Positions 1 through 10,247 are shown, counted from the first letter of the stretch. The stretch: 64,000 nucleotides of DNA from an uncultured Oscillospiraceae bacterium (GCA_947629775.1 CANRFA010000004.1:1-64000), one strand, 5' to 3'. The notes: a model not told the origin generated them from the sequence alone. Numbers and translations: made by a program.

Positions 1-60
1 AAACCTGTCTTCTGAAGAACAACAGACTTTTTTGTGACCATCTGAAGGAGGTCATTTTTC

Positions 61-2331
61 ATGGAATGGAAAGAACGCTTCTACCAGCTGACCCGGGAAC
101 GCTTTGACCGTTCCCCCGATCAGTGCGGAGACCGGCAGCTCTATCTGGCCCTGATGCTCCTGGCCCGGGAGCTCTCCGCGAACCGGCCCGCCCCGGAAAC
201 CGGCCGCAAGCTCTACTACTTCTCCGCGGAATTCCTCATGGGCAAGCTGCTCTCCAATACTCTTCTGGCCCTCGGCATCCGGGACTCCGTGCGGGAGACC
301 CTGCTGGCGATGGGCCGTGATCTGAACGTCATCGAGGAACTGGAGCCCGAACCCTCCCTGGGCAACGGCGGTCTGGGCCGTCTGGCGGCCTGCTTCCTGG
401 ACTCCATCGCCGCTCTGGAGCTGCCCGGAGACGGGGTGGGTCTCAACTACCACTTCGGCCTCTTCCATCAGAACTTCGTGAAGTTCAAGCAGGCGGAGTA
501 CCCGGACACCTGGCTGGAGGAGGAGAACTGGCTGATCTCCACCGGCCGGACCTTTACGGTGCCCTTCGGCGCCATGGACCTGAAGGCCGTGCTCTATGAC
601 ATCCCCGTCCCCGGCGCCGGAAACGGATACGCCAACCGGCTCCACCTCTTCGACCTGGAGGAGCCCGCCCGGGAGCCCTGGGTGGGGATCCGCTTCGACA
701 AGGGGGACATCGCCCATAACCTCACGTCCTTCCTCTATCCGGACGACGGCGACGAGGCCGGGCGCCTGCTGCGGGTGTACCAGCAGTACTTCATGGTGTC
801 CGCCGGCGCCCAGCTGATCCTCCAGGAGCTGGAGGAGCGGGGGTATCGGCCGGAGGAACTGGCGGACCACGTGGTCATCCAGATCAACGACACCCATCCC
901 TCCATGGTGATTCCCGAGATGATCCGTCTGCTGATGGCGAAGGGTCTGACCTTCGACCAGGCGGCGGACCAGGTCTCCCGGACCTGCGCCTATACGAACC
1001 ACACCATCCTGGCGGAGGCCCTGGAGAAGTGGCCCATGCACTTCATCGAGACGGTGGCGCCCGGCATCGTTCCCATCATCCGGGAGCTGGACCGGCGCAC
1101 CCGGGAGGCCCATCCGGATCCCCGGACAGCCATCGTGGACGGCAACGATGTGGTGCACATGGCCCACATGGATATCCACTGGGGCTTCTCCGTCAACGGC
1201 GTGGCGGCGCTCCATACGGAGATCCTGAAGAAGTCCGAGCTGAAGCCCTTCTATGATCTCTATCCCGGGAAGTTCAACAACAAGACCAACGGCGTGACTC
1301 TGCGTCGCTGGCTGGAGGCCTGCAACCCCGGCCTCACCGCCCTTCTGGACGAGGTGATCGGGGACGGCTGGCGCCGGGATCCGGATCAGCTGGAGAAGCT
1401 GATGGCGTTCCGGGAGGACACCGGGGTCCTGGACCGGCTGCTGGAGGTCAAACAGGCCAGCAAGGACGCTCTCGCCCGCCACCTGTGGGTGGAGCAGGGC
1501 CTGGAGCTGGACAGCGCCTCGGTCTTTGATATCCAGAGCAAGCGTCTGCACGAGTACAAGCGCCAGCAGATGAACGCCCTGTACGTGATCTCGAAGTACC
1601 TGGCGATCCGGGAGGGCCGGCTGCCCGAGCGGCCCATCACGGTCTTTTTCGGCGCCAAGGCGGCGCCCTCCTATGTGATGGCCAAGCACATCATCCACCT
1701 GATCCTCTGCCTTCAGGAACTGACCGAACGGGATCCCCGGGTGCGTCCCTGGCTGCGGGTGGCGATGGTGGAGAACTACAACGTCACCTGGGCGGAGCGC
1801 ATGATTCCCGCCTGCGACATCTCCGAGCAGATCTCCCTGGCTTCCAAGGAGGCCTCCGGCACCGGCAACATGAAGTTCATGGCCAACGGCGCCGTGACCC
1901 TGGGCACCATGGATGGCGCCAACGTGGAGATCGCCCAGCTGGTGGGGCAGGACAACATCTACACCTTCGGCCGCTCCAGCGACACCGTCATCGACCTCTA
2001 CCACCGCTGGGCCTATCGGCCCCGGGACCTCTACCACCGGGAGGCCATCGAGCCGCTGGTGGACTTCCTGGTCTCTCCGGAGCTGCTGGCCATCGGCGAC
2101 CCGGCGGATCTGTCCGCGCTCTGGCGGGACATGAAGAACAAGGACTGGTTCATGGCTCTGCTGGACGTGGAGGAGTACATTCAGACCCGGGACCGGGCCA
2201 TCCACGACTACGGCGACCGGCGGGCCTGGGCGAAGAAGATGCTCGTCAACATCGCCCACGCCGGCTACTTCTCCTCGGACCGGACCATCGCCCAGTACGA
2301 GAAGGATATCTGGCATCTGCGGGGCGTGTAA
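61..2331 (+). CDS. glgP: Glycogen/maltodextrin phosphorylase
   Basis: 756 aa ORF; motifs [48 protein letters not shown] and [28 protein letters not shown] are diagnostic of GT35 phosphorylases. Confidence 0.97.
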   Translation: MEWKERFYQLTRERFDRSPDQCGDRQLYLALMLLARELSANRPAPETGRKLYYFSAEFLMGKLLSNTLLALGIRDSVRETLLAMGRDLNVIEELEPEPSLGNGGLGRLAACFLDSIAALELPGDGVGLNYHFGLFHQNFVKFKQAEYPDTWLEEENWLISTGRTFTVPFGAMDLKAVLYDIPVPGAGNGYANRLHLFDLEEPAREPWVGIRFDKGDIAHNLTSFLYPDDGDEAGRLLRVYQQYFMVSAGAQLILQELEERGYRPEELADHVVIQINDTHPSMVIPEMIRLLMAKGLTFDQAADQVSRTCAYTNHTILAEALEKWPMHFIETVAPGIVPIIRELDRRTREAHPDPRTAIVDGNDVVHMAHMDIHWGFSVNGVAALHTEILKKSELKPFYDLYPGKFNNKTNGVTLRRWLEACNPGLTALLDEVIGDGWRRDPDQLEKLMAFREDTGVLDRLLEVKQASKDALARHLWVEQGLELDSASVFDIQSKRLHEYKRQQMNALYVISKYLAIREGRLPERPITVFFGAKAAPSYVMAKHIIHLILCLQELTERDPRVRPWLRVAMVENYNVTWAERMIPACDISEQISLASKEASGTGNMKFMANGAVTLGTMDGANVEIAQLVGQDNIYTFGRSSDTVIDLYHRWAYRPRDLYHREAIEPLVDFLVSPELLAIGDPADLSALWRDMKNKDWFMALLDVEEYIQTRDRAIHDYGDRRAWAKKMLVNIAHAGYFSSDRTIAQYEKDIWHLRGV

Positions 2332-2407
2332 GCTCCTGCGACCGGGCCTCTTTTCCCGGGAAATCCCGGCCATGACCCGCTGTCCGATGATCCCACACAA
2401 CCCTTCC

Positions 2408-2455
2408 GACCCGTCCGTTCCCGCTCTGCGGGAGCGGGCGGGTCGTTTTCCTTTC
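2408..2455 (+). terminator. Intrinsic terminator downstream of glgP
   Basis: GACCCG..TTCCCGCTC-tgcg-GGAGCGGGCGGGTC followed by GTTTTCCTTT. Confidence 0.7.
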
Positions 2456-2569
2456 CCGTGGACGGCCTCGCAGGAGGGGGGTGGCAGGCGGCGCGAAGGG
2501 AGCCGGAAAGCCGAAACGGACCTCCTCCCGGAGGGCCCGGGATGAGATCCGTTGTAAGGTCTGTATGGA

Positions 2570-3085
2570 TTACCGCTTCAGTTCCTCCTGCATCTCCCGC
2601 AGAGCCCCGCTTCTGCGCAGGGCGAAGAGCAGGATGCCGGCGATCAGAGAACCCACGCCGGTGGAGATCAGGAAGGGGACCACGTAGACAAAGAGGGTGG
2701 CGGGGGTCTGTCCCATGAAGGCCACCGCCAGGGGATAGGCCGCCAGGCCGCCCAGAAGGCCGGTCCCGATCACTTCCCCCGCCAGAGCGAGGGCCAGACT
2801 GTGGCTTTTCCAGTAGCACAGGCCGCCCAGCAGGGCGCCGCACATGCTTCCGGGGAAGGCCAGCAGAGAGCCCACGTGGAAGAGGTTGCGGATCAGAGCG
2901 GCGGCGAAGGCGGCGGCGGTGCCCCAGGCGGGGCCCAGCAGTACGGCGCAGAGGACATTGACCACGTGCTGGGTGGGGGAACAGTTGCTGCCGAAGACGG
3001 GGAACTGGATGAACATGCTGCCCACGACCGCGACAGCGACAAACATGGCGGCGACGGCCAGTTTGCGGGTGGAATCTCGTCTCAT
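2570..3085 (-). CDS. thiW: ECF transporter S component, ThiW family (thiamine precursor uptake)
   Basis: 171 aa hydrophobic protein; MFIQFPVFGSNCSPTQHVVNVLCAVLLGPAWG and the following RNLFHVGSLLAFPGSMCGALLGG match the ThiW pattern. Confidence 0.8.
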   Translation of the reverse strand: MRRDSTRKLAVAAMFVAVAVVGSMFIQFPVFGSNCSPTQHVVNVLCAVLLGPAWGTAAAFAAALIRNLFHVGSLLAFPGSMCGALLGGLCYWKSHSLALALAGEVIGTGLLGGLAAYPLAVAFMGQTPATLFVYVVPFLISTGVGSLIAGILLFALRRSGALREMQEELKR

Positions 3086-3177
3086 TGTTCTGACACTCCT
3101 TGCGAACGCGCGTTCCGGGTGTGGAAAGGCGGGCCCGGCCCGTCAAACGGGGCCGGGTCCGCCGGAAAAGCGGGAAA

Positions 3178-5223
3178 TCAGTTCTCGTTGAGCGCCTTGG
3201 CGGCCTCGATGGCCTTGGCCTGCGCGGCCGGGGGGCAATCCTCGTAGCGGATGAAGTGGAAGGTGAAGGAGCCGCGGGACTGGGTCATGGCCCGCAGATC
3301 GATGGCGTAGGAGGTCATCTCCGCCATGGGAACCTCGGCCTCCAGCACCTGCTCGCCGTCGCCGGTGGGATTCATGCCCATGACGCGGCCGCGGCGCTTG
3401 GTGATGTCGCCCATGACATCGCCCATATAGCTGTCGGGGATGGTGACCTTCAGCTCGCCGATGGGCTCCAGCAGCACGGGGTTGGCCTCGGGCATGGCGG
3501 CCTTATAGGCCAGCTGAGCGGCGGTCTTGAAGGCGATTTCGGAGGAGTCCACGGGGTGATAGGATCCGTCGTAGAGGACGGTCTTCAGGTTCACGACGGG
3601 ATAGCCGGCCAGAGGACCATGGACGCAGGCCTCGCGCAGGCCCTTTTCCACGGCGGGGAAGAAGTTCTTGGGGACGGAGCCGCCGAAGACTTCCTCGGCG
3701 AAGACCATCTGCTCCTCGTCGGGGTTGGGCTCGAAGCGGACCCACACGTCGCCGAACTGGCCGGAACCGCCGGTCTGCTTCTTGTGACGGCCCTGCTTCT
3801 GGACGGTCTTGCGGATCTTCTCGCGGTAGGGCACCCGGGTCTCGGAGAGAACGGCTTCCACGTTGAAGCGGCTCTTCAGCTTGGAGACCAGCACGTCCAC
3901 CTGGATGTCGCCGGCGCCGGTGAGCACCATCTGATGGGTCTCGGCGTTGTTGACCAGGGAGAAGGAGGGATCCTCGTCGTTGAGGCGGTACAGACCCTGG
4001 GCGACCTTGTCGTCCTGGCCGCGGGTCTTGGGGGCAATGGCCACGGAGTAGCAGGGCTCCGCGAAGGGAATGGGCTTGAACTCCACGTTGCTGCCGGAGG
4101 CGCAGAGGGTATCGGAGGTCTTGACCTTGTCCATCTTGCCGATGGCGCCGATGTCGCCGCAGGCGATCTCCTTGACCTCTTCCGCCTTCTTGCCCTTCAT
4201 GGTGTAGAGACGGCCCAGCTTCTCGGTGGAGTTCGTGCGGGGATTGTAGAGGCTCAGGTCGGAGGTGATGGTGCCGGAAATGGCCTTGATCAGGGTGTAC
4301 TTGCCGTACTGGTCGGCCACGGTCTTGAAGACGAAGGCGGCGGGAGCGCCGGAGGGATCGACGGCCAGAGTGCCTTCCTCGGTCTCCATGGGGGCGCCCT
4401 CGGCGGGATTGGGAGCCATGGCGATCACGTTGTCCAGGAACATCACGCTGCCCAGGCCGGTGATGGCGGAACCGCAGAGAACGGGAACGACGGTGCCTTC
4501 CCGCACGCCGATGCGCATGCCCTTGGCGATTTCTTCGGGGGTCAGTTCCATGACGTCGAAGAACTTCTCCATCAGTTCCTCGTCGGTGCCGGCGGCGGCC
4601 TCCATCAGCTCGGCGCGCAGGCTCTCCACCTCGTCGGCCATGTCGCCGGGGATGGGCTTCTCCACGCGCTTGCCCTTGACGATCTCGTAGGCCTTGTTGG
4701 TCACCAGGTCGGCTACGATCTTTCCGTCGGGGGCGGGGGCGTTGACGGGAGCGATGCTGCTGCCATACTTCTCGCGCAGAGCGGCCAGGGTGCCGGCGAA
4801 GTCCGCGTTATCCTCATCGGTCTTGGAAATATAGAAGAACCGGGGCATATTCCGGGATTCGCAGTATTTCCAGGCTTTCTCCAGACCTACGGACACGCCG
4901 TCCTTCGCGGAGCAGACGATGACGGCGGCGTCGGCGGCAGCCAGAGCCTCCATGACCTCGCCGGCGAAATCGAAGGCGCCGGGGCAGTCCAGGACGTTGA
5001 TCTTGACGCCCTTGTACACGATGGGGGCGACCGCCAGGGAGATGGAGATCTGACGCTTTACTTCCTCGGCGTCATAGTCGCAGGTGGTGTTGCCGTCCGG
5101 AGTCTTGCCCATGCGGTCGATGGCTCCGGTCACAAACAGCAGGCTCTCCGCGAGGGTGGTCTTGCCGCTGCCGCTGTGGCCCAGCAGGCAGATGTTGCGG
5201 ATACTTTGGACAGAATAGCTCAT
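3178..5223 (-). CDS. Elongation factor G-like translational GTPase
   Basis: P-loop GHSGSGKTTLAESLL, DCPGAFDFAGEV, SKTDEDNADF and EF-G domain IV/V signatures. ORF track starts at 5271, but MSYSVQSIRN at 5223 lies behind AAGGAG. Confidence 0.9.
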   Translation of the reverse strand: MSYSVQSIRNICLLGHSGSGKTTLAESLLFVTGAIDRMGKTPDGNTTCDYDAEEVKRQISISLAVAPIVYKGVKINVLDCPGAFDFAGEVMEALAAADAAVIVCSAKDGVSVGLEKAWKYCESRNMPRFFYISKTDEDNADFAGTLAALREKYGSSIAPVNAPAPDGKIVADLVTNKAYEIVKGKRVEKPIPGDMADEVESLRAELMEAAAGTDEELMEKFFDVMELTPEEIAKGMRIGVREGTVVPVLCGSAITGLGSVMFLDNVIAMAPNPAEGAPMETEEGTLAVDPSGAPAAFVFKTVADQYGKYTLIKAISGTITSDLSLYNPRTNSTEKLGRLYTMKGKKAEEVKEIACGDIGAIGKMDKVKTSDTLCASGSNVEFKPIPFAEPCYSVAIAPKTRGQDDKVAQGLYRLNDEDPSFSLVNNAETHQMVLTGAGDIQVDVLVSKLKSRFNVEAVLSETRVPYREKIRKTVQKQGRHKKQTGGSGQFGDVWVRFEPNPDEEQMVFAEEVFGGSVPKNFFPAVEKGLREACVHGPLAGYPVVNLKTVLYDGSYHPVDSSEIAFKTAAQLAYKAAMPEANPVLLEPIGELKVTIPDSYMGDVMGDITKRRGRVMGMNPTGDGEQVLEAEVPMAEMTSYAIDLRAMTQSRGSFTFHFIRYEDCPPAAQAKAIEAAKALNEN

Positions 5224-5552
5224 AAGAAACATGCACTCCTTATTCAACTTAAAAAGATTGCACTGTGTCATCCGCCGGCATGCCGGGCGGTCGAATTCAC
5301 GTATCGATCATTATACACCAGGCATTTCATTCTGACAACAGTTTTTTCCCGGCCCCGCCGGGAAAATGCCCGGAGCCCTCGCCGGAGGGGGAAAACAGAC
5401 GGCGTAAGGCCCGTTTTGCTCCGGATCAGGGCCGCAACCGCCCGGTTTGCCCCGGTTTTCCGCTCTGAAAAAGACGGACGGAGAGAAACGCGGACCCGGC
5501 CGCCCGGGCCGGATCCGCGGAAAGAGAGAGGAAAGAGGGGAGGAGAAGCGGC

Positions 5553-6425
5553 CTACCGGTTTTTCGGGACCGCCCGCCGGTAGAGCCAGCCCAGAGCGTT
5601 GCCGGCCAGGGAGGAGAGGGCGGCCAGGCCGCACCAGAGAAGGTTCGGTTCCCGAAGTATGAGCAGGCCGGCGGGCAGCGCCAGCAGGGCGCAGGAGAGG
5701 GGGTAGAGGGGGCAGACTCCCTGCCGCTTCCCCAGAGAAATCCCGGACAGAAAGCCGGAGACGGGCAGAAAGAGATAAGGCCATATGAGCTGGGAGAGCA
5801 CCGGCACGTCGATGATGATGGCGCGGTCCAGAAAGCGGAGGGCGGCGGGCAGCAGGAGAAAGACCAGCAGCAGGAAAGGGAGGTAGGGGAGGGTTTCCCG
5901 CCACTTCAGGGGGGAGGGACCGGGATCCAGGCCCAGCAGGGAGCGCAACTGGACCACTTCCATATACCACCCGATCCACCGGCCCAGCCAGATGAGCAGG
6001 TAGAGCACCGCCAGCAGAAAGATCCAGAGGAGAATGAATACGGGCCGGTCTACCCATCGGCAGACCCCCAGCAGAAGGGAGAACGTGAGAGCGGTGACGG
6101 CGAAGTGGGCCAGGGAGCGGAGCACCAGTTCCCGCCCTTCGTCCGCGAAGGGCAGGGTGGCCAGGGCGCAGACCGCCCCGAAGAGACCGCCCAGCAGGGA
6201 CTGAACCGCCAGCGCCAGGGGCCAGGAGCCGAAGGCCTCCACCATGGCGGGCGCCACCGGGAGCGGAATGCGGTCCACCGCCCAGAGAGAGCCCACGGCC
6301 TGGACAGCGTTCTCCTCCACGGTTACCCACAGAGGCCCGATGAAATAAACCACGGCGGGCGCCAGCAGGGCGCCCAGCAGAGCCCCCGGCAGCATACGGG
6401 ATCTCCACGAGCGGGGAAGTTTCAT
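5553..6425 (-). CDS. DUF3021-like integral membrane protein with a C-terminal membrane extension
   Basis: MKLPRSWRSRM start overlaps the stop of the upstream LytTR gene; multiple TM segments; LytTR-DUF3021 is a known gene pair. The longer ORF-track version (to 7085) is read-through of another frame. Confidence 0.65.
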   Translation of the reverse strand: MKLPRSWRSRMLPGALLGALLAPAVVYFIGPLWVTVEENAVQAVGSLWAVDRIPLPVAPAMVEAFGSWPLALAVQSLLGGLFGAVCALATLPFADEGRELVLRSLAHFAVTALTFSLLLGVCRWVDRPVFILLWIFLLAVLYLLIWLGRWIGWYMEVVQLRSLLGLDPGPSPLKWRETLPYLPFLLLVFLLLPAALRFLDRAIIIDVPVLSQLIWPYLFLPVSGFLSGISLGKRQGVCPLYPLSCALLALPAGLLILREPNLLWCGLAALSSLAGNALGWLYRRAVPKNR

Positions 6426-6880
6426 GACGGTTTCCTCCTTCCAAGCCCCAGCGTCTCCTTGATCTTCTTCACGTAGCGGCGGGACACATAGACGGGAACG
6501 GTCCGGTCCAGGGTCATACGGATGGTGCCGGCCAGGGAAAGATCCACGGCGGTGACCCGGTCCAGGTTGATGATTTCCGAGTTGGAGATGCGGACGAAGC
6601 GCGTGGCGTCCAGCACCTCCTCCAGTTCGTAGAGACGCAGCCGCACCGCGTAGGTGCCATCCACGGTCTGCGCGGTCACCCCTTTGCCCTCCGTATAGAA
6701 GCGGAGAAAGTCCGACTGCGGGACGGGCATGGTCCGGTCTCCCTCCCAGACGGAGATGGGGCCCAGGGAGCGGCCGGACAGGTCCTGAATCAGACGGCGG
6801 ATGTCTTCTGTCTCCGCGCCGGCGTGGATCACAATCCGGGGTTCCTCCAGGCCGGGTTCGATCTTCAGTTCCACCTTCAT
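6422..6880 (-). CDS. LytTR-family DNA-binding transcriptional regulator
   Basis: MKVELKIEPGLEEPRIVIHAG... FVRISNSEIINLDRVTAVDLSLAGTIRMTLDRTVPVYVSRRYVKKIKETLG is a classical LytTR domain. Confidence 0.9.
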   Translation of the reverse strand: MKVELKIEPGLEEPRIVIHAGAETEDIRRLIQDLSGRSLGPISVWEGDRTMPVPQSDFLRFYTEGKGVTAQTVDGTYAVRLRLYELEEVLDATRFVRISNSEIINLDRVTAVDLSLAGTIRMTLDRTVPVYVSRRYVKKIKETLGLGRRKPS

Positions 6881-7065
6881 GCAGGATTCCCCCCCTCGCG
6901 GATGCGGGACGCCTCGCTTCCGTACCGCCAGTATAGCAGAAGGGGGCCCGGCTGTCCATGGCGGGAGGACAGACGGTCCGTTCCGGGGGCCATGTGGCGA
7001 TTCCGCACTTGACAGGGGCGGGCCCGGGGAGTACAGTGAGGGCAGCATTCTGCAGGAAGGGGACG

Positions 7066-7836
7066 ATGAACTTGCATCCTGTCATTGGAATTACCGCGAA
7101 CTACAGCTTCGACGGCTCCGGAGAATACCGGGAGGGGATCGGAGCGAAAGAGCAGGACTGGCAGCTGCTGGCGGACGACTACATCGCTTCGGTGGTACGG
7201 GCGGGAGGAATTCCGCTGATTCTGCCTGTGATCCGGGAGGGAGCGGACCGGACGGTCACCCGTCGTCTGCTGGACCTGGTGGATGGCGTCCTCTTCAGCG
7301 GCGGCAGCGACGTGGACCCTGTGCGCTTCGGGCAGAAGTCCGCAGGACGTACGGGGGCGGTGGTTCCGGAGCGGGACGAACAGGAGCTCTTCCTGATTCA
7401 GACCCTTCTGAAGGAGACGGAAAAGCCCATCCTTGGGATCTGCCGGGGCATTCAGATTCTCAACGTCGCTCTGGGCGGTACGCTGATTCAGCACATCCCG
7501 GACGCGGGCTTCACCTCCCACAGCCTTGGCATGTATCCCCGGCAGGTGCCGTCTCATACGGTGCTCCTGGAGCGGGACTCCCTGCTTGCCCGTCTGACGG
7601 GTGCGGAGCGGCTGGCGGTGAACTCTCTGCACCACATGGCGGTGGACAGGCCGGCTCCGGCCCTGCGGGTGACGGCCCGTTCGGAAGACGGGGTGATCGA
7701 AGGAGTGGAACTGGCGGACAATCCTACCGGACGCTTCTTCCTGGCGGTGCAGTGGCATCCGGAGATGATGGCCTTCGCGGATCCGGTGCAGCAGAATCTG
7801 ATCAGCGCCTTTGTGGCGCGGTGCGCGCGGAAATGA
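7066..7836 (+). CDS. Class I glutamine amidotransferase-like / gamma-glutamyl-gamma-aminobutyrate hydrolase family (peptidase C26)
   Basis: PVIGITANY, DGVLFSGGSDVDP, PILGICRGIQILNVALGGTLIQ, HHMAVD, AVQWHPE (Cys nucleophile and His-x-Glu). Confidence 0.9.
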   Translation: MNLHPVIGITANYSFDGSGEYREGIGAKEQDWQLLADDYIASVVRAGGIPLILPVIREGADRTVTRRLLDLVDGVLFSGGSDVDPVRFGQKSAGRTGAVVPERDEQELFLIQTLLKETEKPILGICRGIQILNVALGGTLIQHIPDAGFTSHSLGMYPRQVPSHTVLLERDSLLARLTGAERLAVNSLHHMAVDRPAPALRVTARSEDGVIEGVELADNPTGRFFLAVQWHPEMMAFADPVQQNLISAFVARCARK

Positions 7837-7859
7837 AGGAAGAGAGGAGCGCAGCGGTC

Positions 7860-8828
7860 ATGCGGGAAATCGATATCATGGAAGTGGGCGGCTTCCGGGT
7901 GGGACATGCCCAGGATCCGGAGGGAGGCACCGGGTGTACGGTGATCCTCTGCGATCGCATGAGCCCGGCGGGGCTGGATGTCCGGGGCGGAGGTCCCGCC
8001 TCCCGGGAATCTCAGATTCTCAATCCCCTGATGGACGCCCAGGGCATCAACGCAGTGCTGCTGGCCGGCGGCAGCGCCTTTGGCCTGGACGCCGCGGGGG
8101 GTGTGCAGCGGTATCTGGAGGAGCGGGACATCGGGTTTGAGACCGGCGTGGCGAAGGTGCCCCTGGTGAGCCAGTCCTGTCTCTTCGATCTGGGAGTGGG
8201 CAGCAAGGACGTCCGCCCGGACCGGGCCATGGCCTACGCCGCCTGCCAGGCGGCCTCCCGGGAGAGCACCGCCCAGGGAAACGTGGGGGCAGGCACGGGC
8301 TGCAGCGTCGGCAAGTATCGGGGAATGGGCCGGGCCATGAAGTCCGGCTTCGGCACGTATGCGGTGCAGGCGGGGGATCTGAAGGTGGGCGCCCTGGTGG
8401 CGGTCAACGCCCTGGGCGATGTCTGCGGTCCGGATGGTACCCCCATGGCGGGGCTCCGGAATCCGGAGGGAACCGGTCTGGGATCCACGCTGGAGGAGCT
8501 GTTCGGGGACCTGTCCCATCCCCGCAACCTGTTTACCGGCAACACGACGCTGGGCGTGGTGGTGACCAACGCCCGGCTGGACAAGACCCGGCTGTGCAAA
8601 GTGGCCGGCATGACCCACAACGGCTATGCCCGGGCGATCCGCCCTGTCCATACCACGGCGGACGGCGACAGCATTTACGCCCTCTCGGTGGGAGATCTGC
8701 CCGGAGACGTCAACGCGGTGGGCGCCCTGGCGGCCTGGGCGATGGAGCGGGCCATCCGGCAGGCGGTCCGGACGGCGGAGAGCGCCTACGGGCTCCCCGC
8801 CTGGAAAGACTTCGCCGGGCGGGCGTGA
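7860..8828 (+). CDS. P1 family peptidase (DmpA-type aminopeptidase, S58)
   Basis: GGGPASRESQILNP, LLAGGSAFGLDAAGGVQRYLEE, GNVGAGTGCSVGKYRG, NTTLGVVVTNA; an alternative start at 7833 gives an ATGA overlap with the upstream gene. Confidence 0.88.
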   Translation: MREIDIMEVGGFRVGHAQDPEGGTGCTVILCDRMSPAGLDVRGGGPASRESQILNPLMDAQGINAVLLAGGSAFGLDAAGGVQRYLEERDIGFETGVAKVPLVSQSCLFDLGVGSKDVRPDRAMAYAACQAASRESTAQGNVGAGTGCSVGKYRGMGRAMKSGFGTYAVQAGDLKVGALVAVNALGDVCGPDGTPMAGLRNPEGTGLGSTLEELFGDLSHPRNLFTGNTTLGVVVTNARLDKTRLCKVAGMTHNGYARAIRPVHTTADGDSIYALSVGDLPGDVNAVGALAAWAMERAIRQAVRTAESAYGLPAWKDFAGRA

Positions 8829-8853
8829 CCCCAATCTTCCACATAGTGAACAA

Positions 8854-8890
8854 CCCCTCCGGCAACCGGCCGGAGGGGCTGATTCTTATT
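8854..8890. terminator. Hairpin between converging P1-peptidase and aroE genes
   Basis: CCCCTCCGGC-aacc-GGCCGGAGGGG, then T-rich on the + strand. Confidence 0.6.
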
Positions 8891-9746
8891 CGGAGAGAAC
8901 GGGAGCCAGGACCTTGAGCATCGCCTGGCCATCGATCTTTGTGAGCGTGAAGTGCTCCAGGGCGAAGATGGCCTGCCAGATGAGCATGTTGAGGCCGTTG
9001 AGGGTCTGATGGCCTCGCAGCCGGGCCTGCTCCAGGAAGAGGGTTTCGGCGGGAGAGTAGATGAGATCGCAGACAGGGGCCTCCGGTCGCAGGTCGTCCA
9101 GGAAGGAGAGATCCTCCCACTGGGCGTCCACGCCGGTCATGCCCAGGGAGGTACAGTTGATCAGCAGATCCGCCTGGGGCAGCAGCCGGGCCAGAGCCGC
9201 ACGGTTCATGGGGGAGGGGGTCATGGAGCCGAAGGGGGCCAGGTCGCACAGGTCGATGGCCTTGCTCAGGGTGCGGTTGCAGATATAGACGTTGCGGGCC
9301 TTCTGCTGTACCAGTTTCAGGGCCACGGATTTGGCGGCGCCGCCGGCGCCGAGAATGACGATGTTCCGTCCGGCCGGGCTGATGCCGATGTCCAGGATGG
9401 ACTGCAGGAAGCCCTGGCCGTCCGTGTTGTGGCCGTAGGCGAAGCCGTTGCGGATGGCGACCGTATTGACGGCCCGGTAGAGACGGGCGTCCTCGTCCAG
9501 GTGGTCCATGAGGGGGACCAGATCCACCTTGTGGGGCATGGTGGCGTTAAAGCCGGCGTACCCGGCGACTTTGGCGGCGGTCAGCCAGGGCGCGACGTGC
9601 CCCCGGGCCACCGGCTGCGCCATGTAGACGTAGTCCAGACCCAGGGCGGCGATCATGGTGTTCTGAATCAGGGGGGATTTGGAGTGGAGGACGGGATCTC
9701 CGATGACGCAGAGTTTCTTCGTCGTATTCTTCAGTTCAACCAGCAT
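8886..9746 (-). CDS. aroE: Shikimate dehydrogenase
   Basis: GDPVLHSKSPLIQNTMIAALG, GFNATMPHKVDLV, HNTDGQGF, ILGAGGAAKSVALKL, NCTSLGM; start MLVELKN behind GGAGG. Confidence 0.95.
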   Translation of the reverse strand: MLVELKNTTKKLCVIGDPVLHSKSPLIQNTMIAALGLDYVYMAQPVARGHVAPWLTAAKVAGYAGFNATMPHKVDLVPLMDHLDEDARLYRAVNTVAIRNGFAYGHNTDGQGFLQSILDIGISPAGRNIVILGAGGAAKSVALKLVQQKARNVYICNRTLSKAIDLCDLAPFGSMTPSPMNRAALARLLPQADLLINCTSLGMTGVDAQWEDLSFLDDLRPEAPVCDLIYSPAETLFLEQARLRGHQTLNGLNMLIWQAIFALEHFTLTKIDGQAMLKVLAPVLSE

Positions 9747-9812
9747 AAGGGTAACCTCCTCACGGCCGGGCCGTGGTATTTTCACACTTTGATGTGATAA
9801 AGTACAAGGGCA

Positions 9813-9852
9813 GGAAAAAGGCCCATCAATCCCGGGCAGAGACTGATGAGCC
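9813..9852 (-). terminator. Leader terminator (attenuator) upstream of aroE
   Basis: Minus strand GGCTCATCA-gtctctgcccgggat-TGATGGGCC followed by TTTTTCC. Confidence 0.7.
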
Positions 9853-9892
9853 GGAAAAACACCTGTGTGTCAGCCGCCCCCAAGGGGGGCGC

Positions 9893-9994
9893 TCATCGCT
9901 CTCCGTCCTGAAAACGGCAGGAAAACCAGCCGGCCCCGGAAAATCGGGTCCAGCCGTACCGGCGGTAGAGACGGGAGCAGGTAAGGTGTGTCAT
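9893..9994 (-). CDS. Putative aromatic-amino-acid leader peptide, 33 aa: MTHLTCSRLYRRYGWTRFSGAGWFSCRFQDGER
   Basis: GGAGG 7 nt before ATG; 2 Trp, 3 Phe, 2 Tyr in 33 codons; lies between a promoter and an intrinsic terminator upstream of aroE. Confidence 0.7.
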   Translation of the reverse strand: MTHLTCSRLYRRYGWTRFSGAGWFSCRFQDGER

Positions 9995-10035
9995 GATAAT
10001 CCTCCACAGGGGGCTTCTGGGAACCCCGGTTGCCC

Positions 10036-10065
10036 CATTATAGCACTTCATCCGGAAAAAGCAAC
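10036..10065 (-). promoter_or_regulatory. SigA-like promoter of the aroE leader transcript
   Basis: Minus strand TTGCTT-N16-TATAAT upstream of the leader ORF. Confidence 0.65.
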
Positions 10066-10247
10066 CCCCTGTTTCCGGTGACCGGAAAAAATCCTGCGGT
10101 GGAAGGCCGGAAGTGAACCATCCGCCGGCCGGCGGCGGGAAGGCGTTTCGGGTTGGAGCGGGAAGGTGGACCGATGCTGCCGGTTCCGTCGGGAATCGAC
10201 AGAAAGAAAGCGGACCGCCGGGGCGGTCCGCAGAAATGGAAAGGGAA

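Noticed and set aside
52-2400. 782 aa minus-strand ORF opposite glgP
   Set aside because: Antisense shadow of a high-GC gene; His/Gly/Val/Asp-rich composition with no recognisable motifs, while the + strand is unambiguous glgP.
3086-3177. Possible TPP riboswitch upstream of thiW
   Set aside because: No CUGAGA/thi-box sequence in the short gap; thiW has only a 92 nt upstream intergenic region here.
3100-5583. 827 aa plus-strand ORF opposite the EF-G-like gene
   Set aside because: Same artefact: low-complexity GDG/HVAG translation of the antisense strand of a clearly coding gene.
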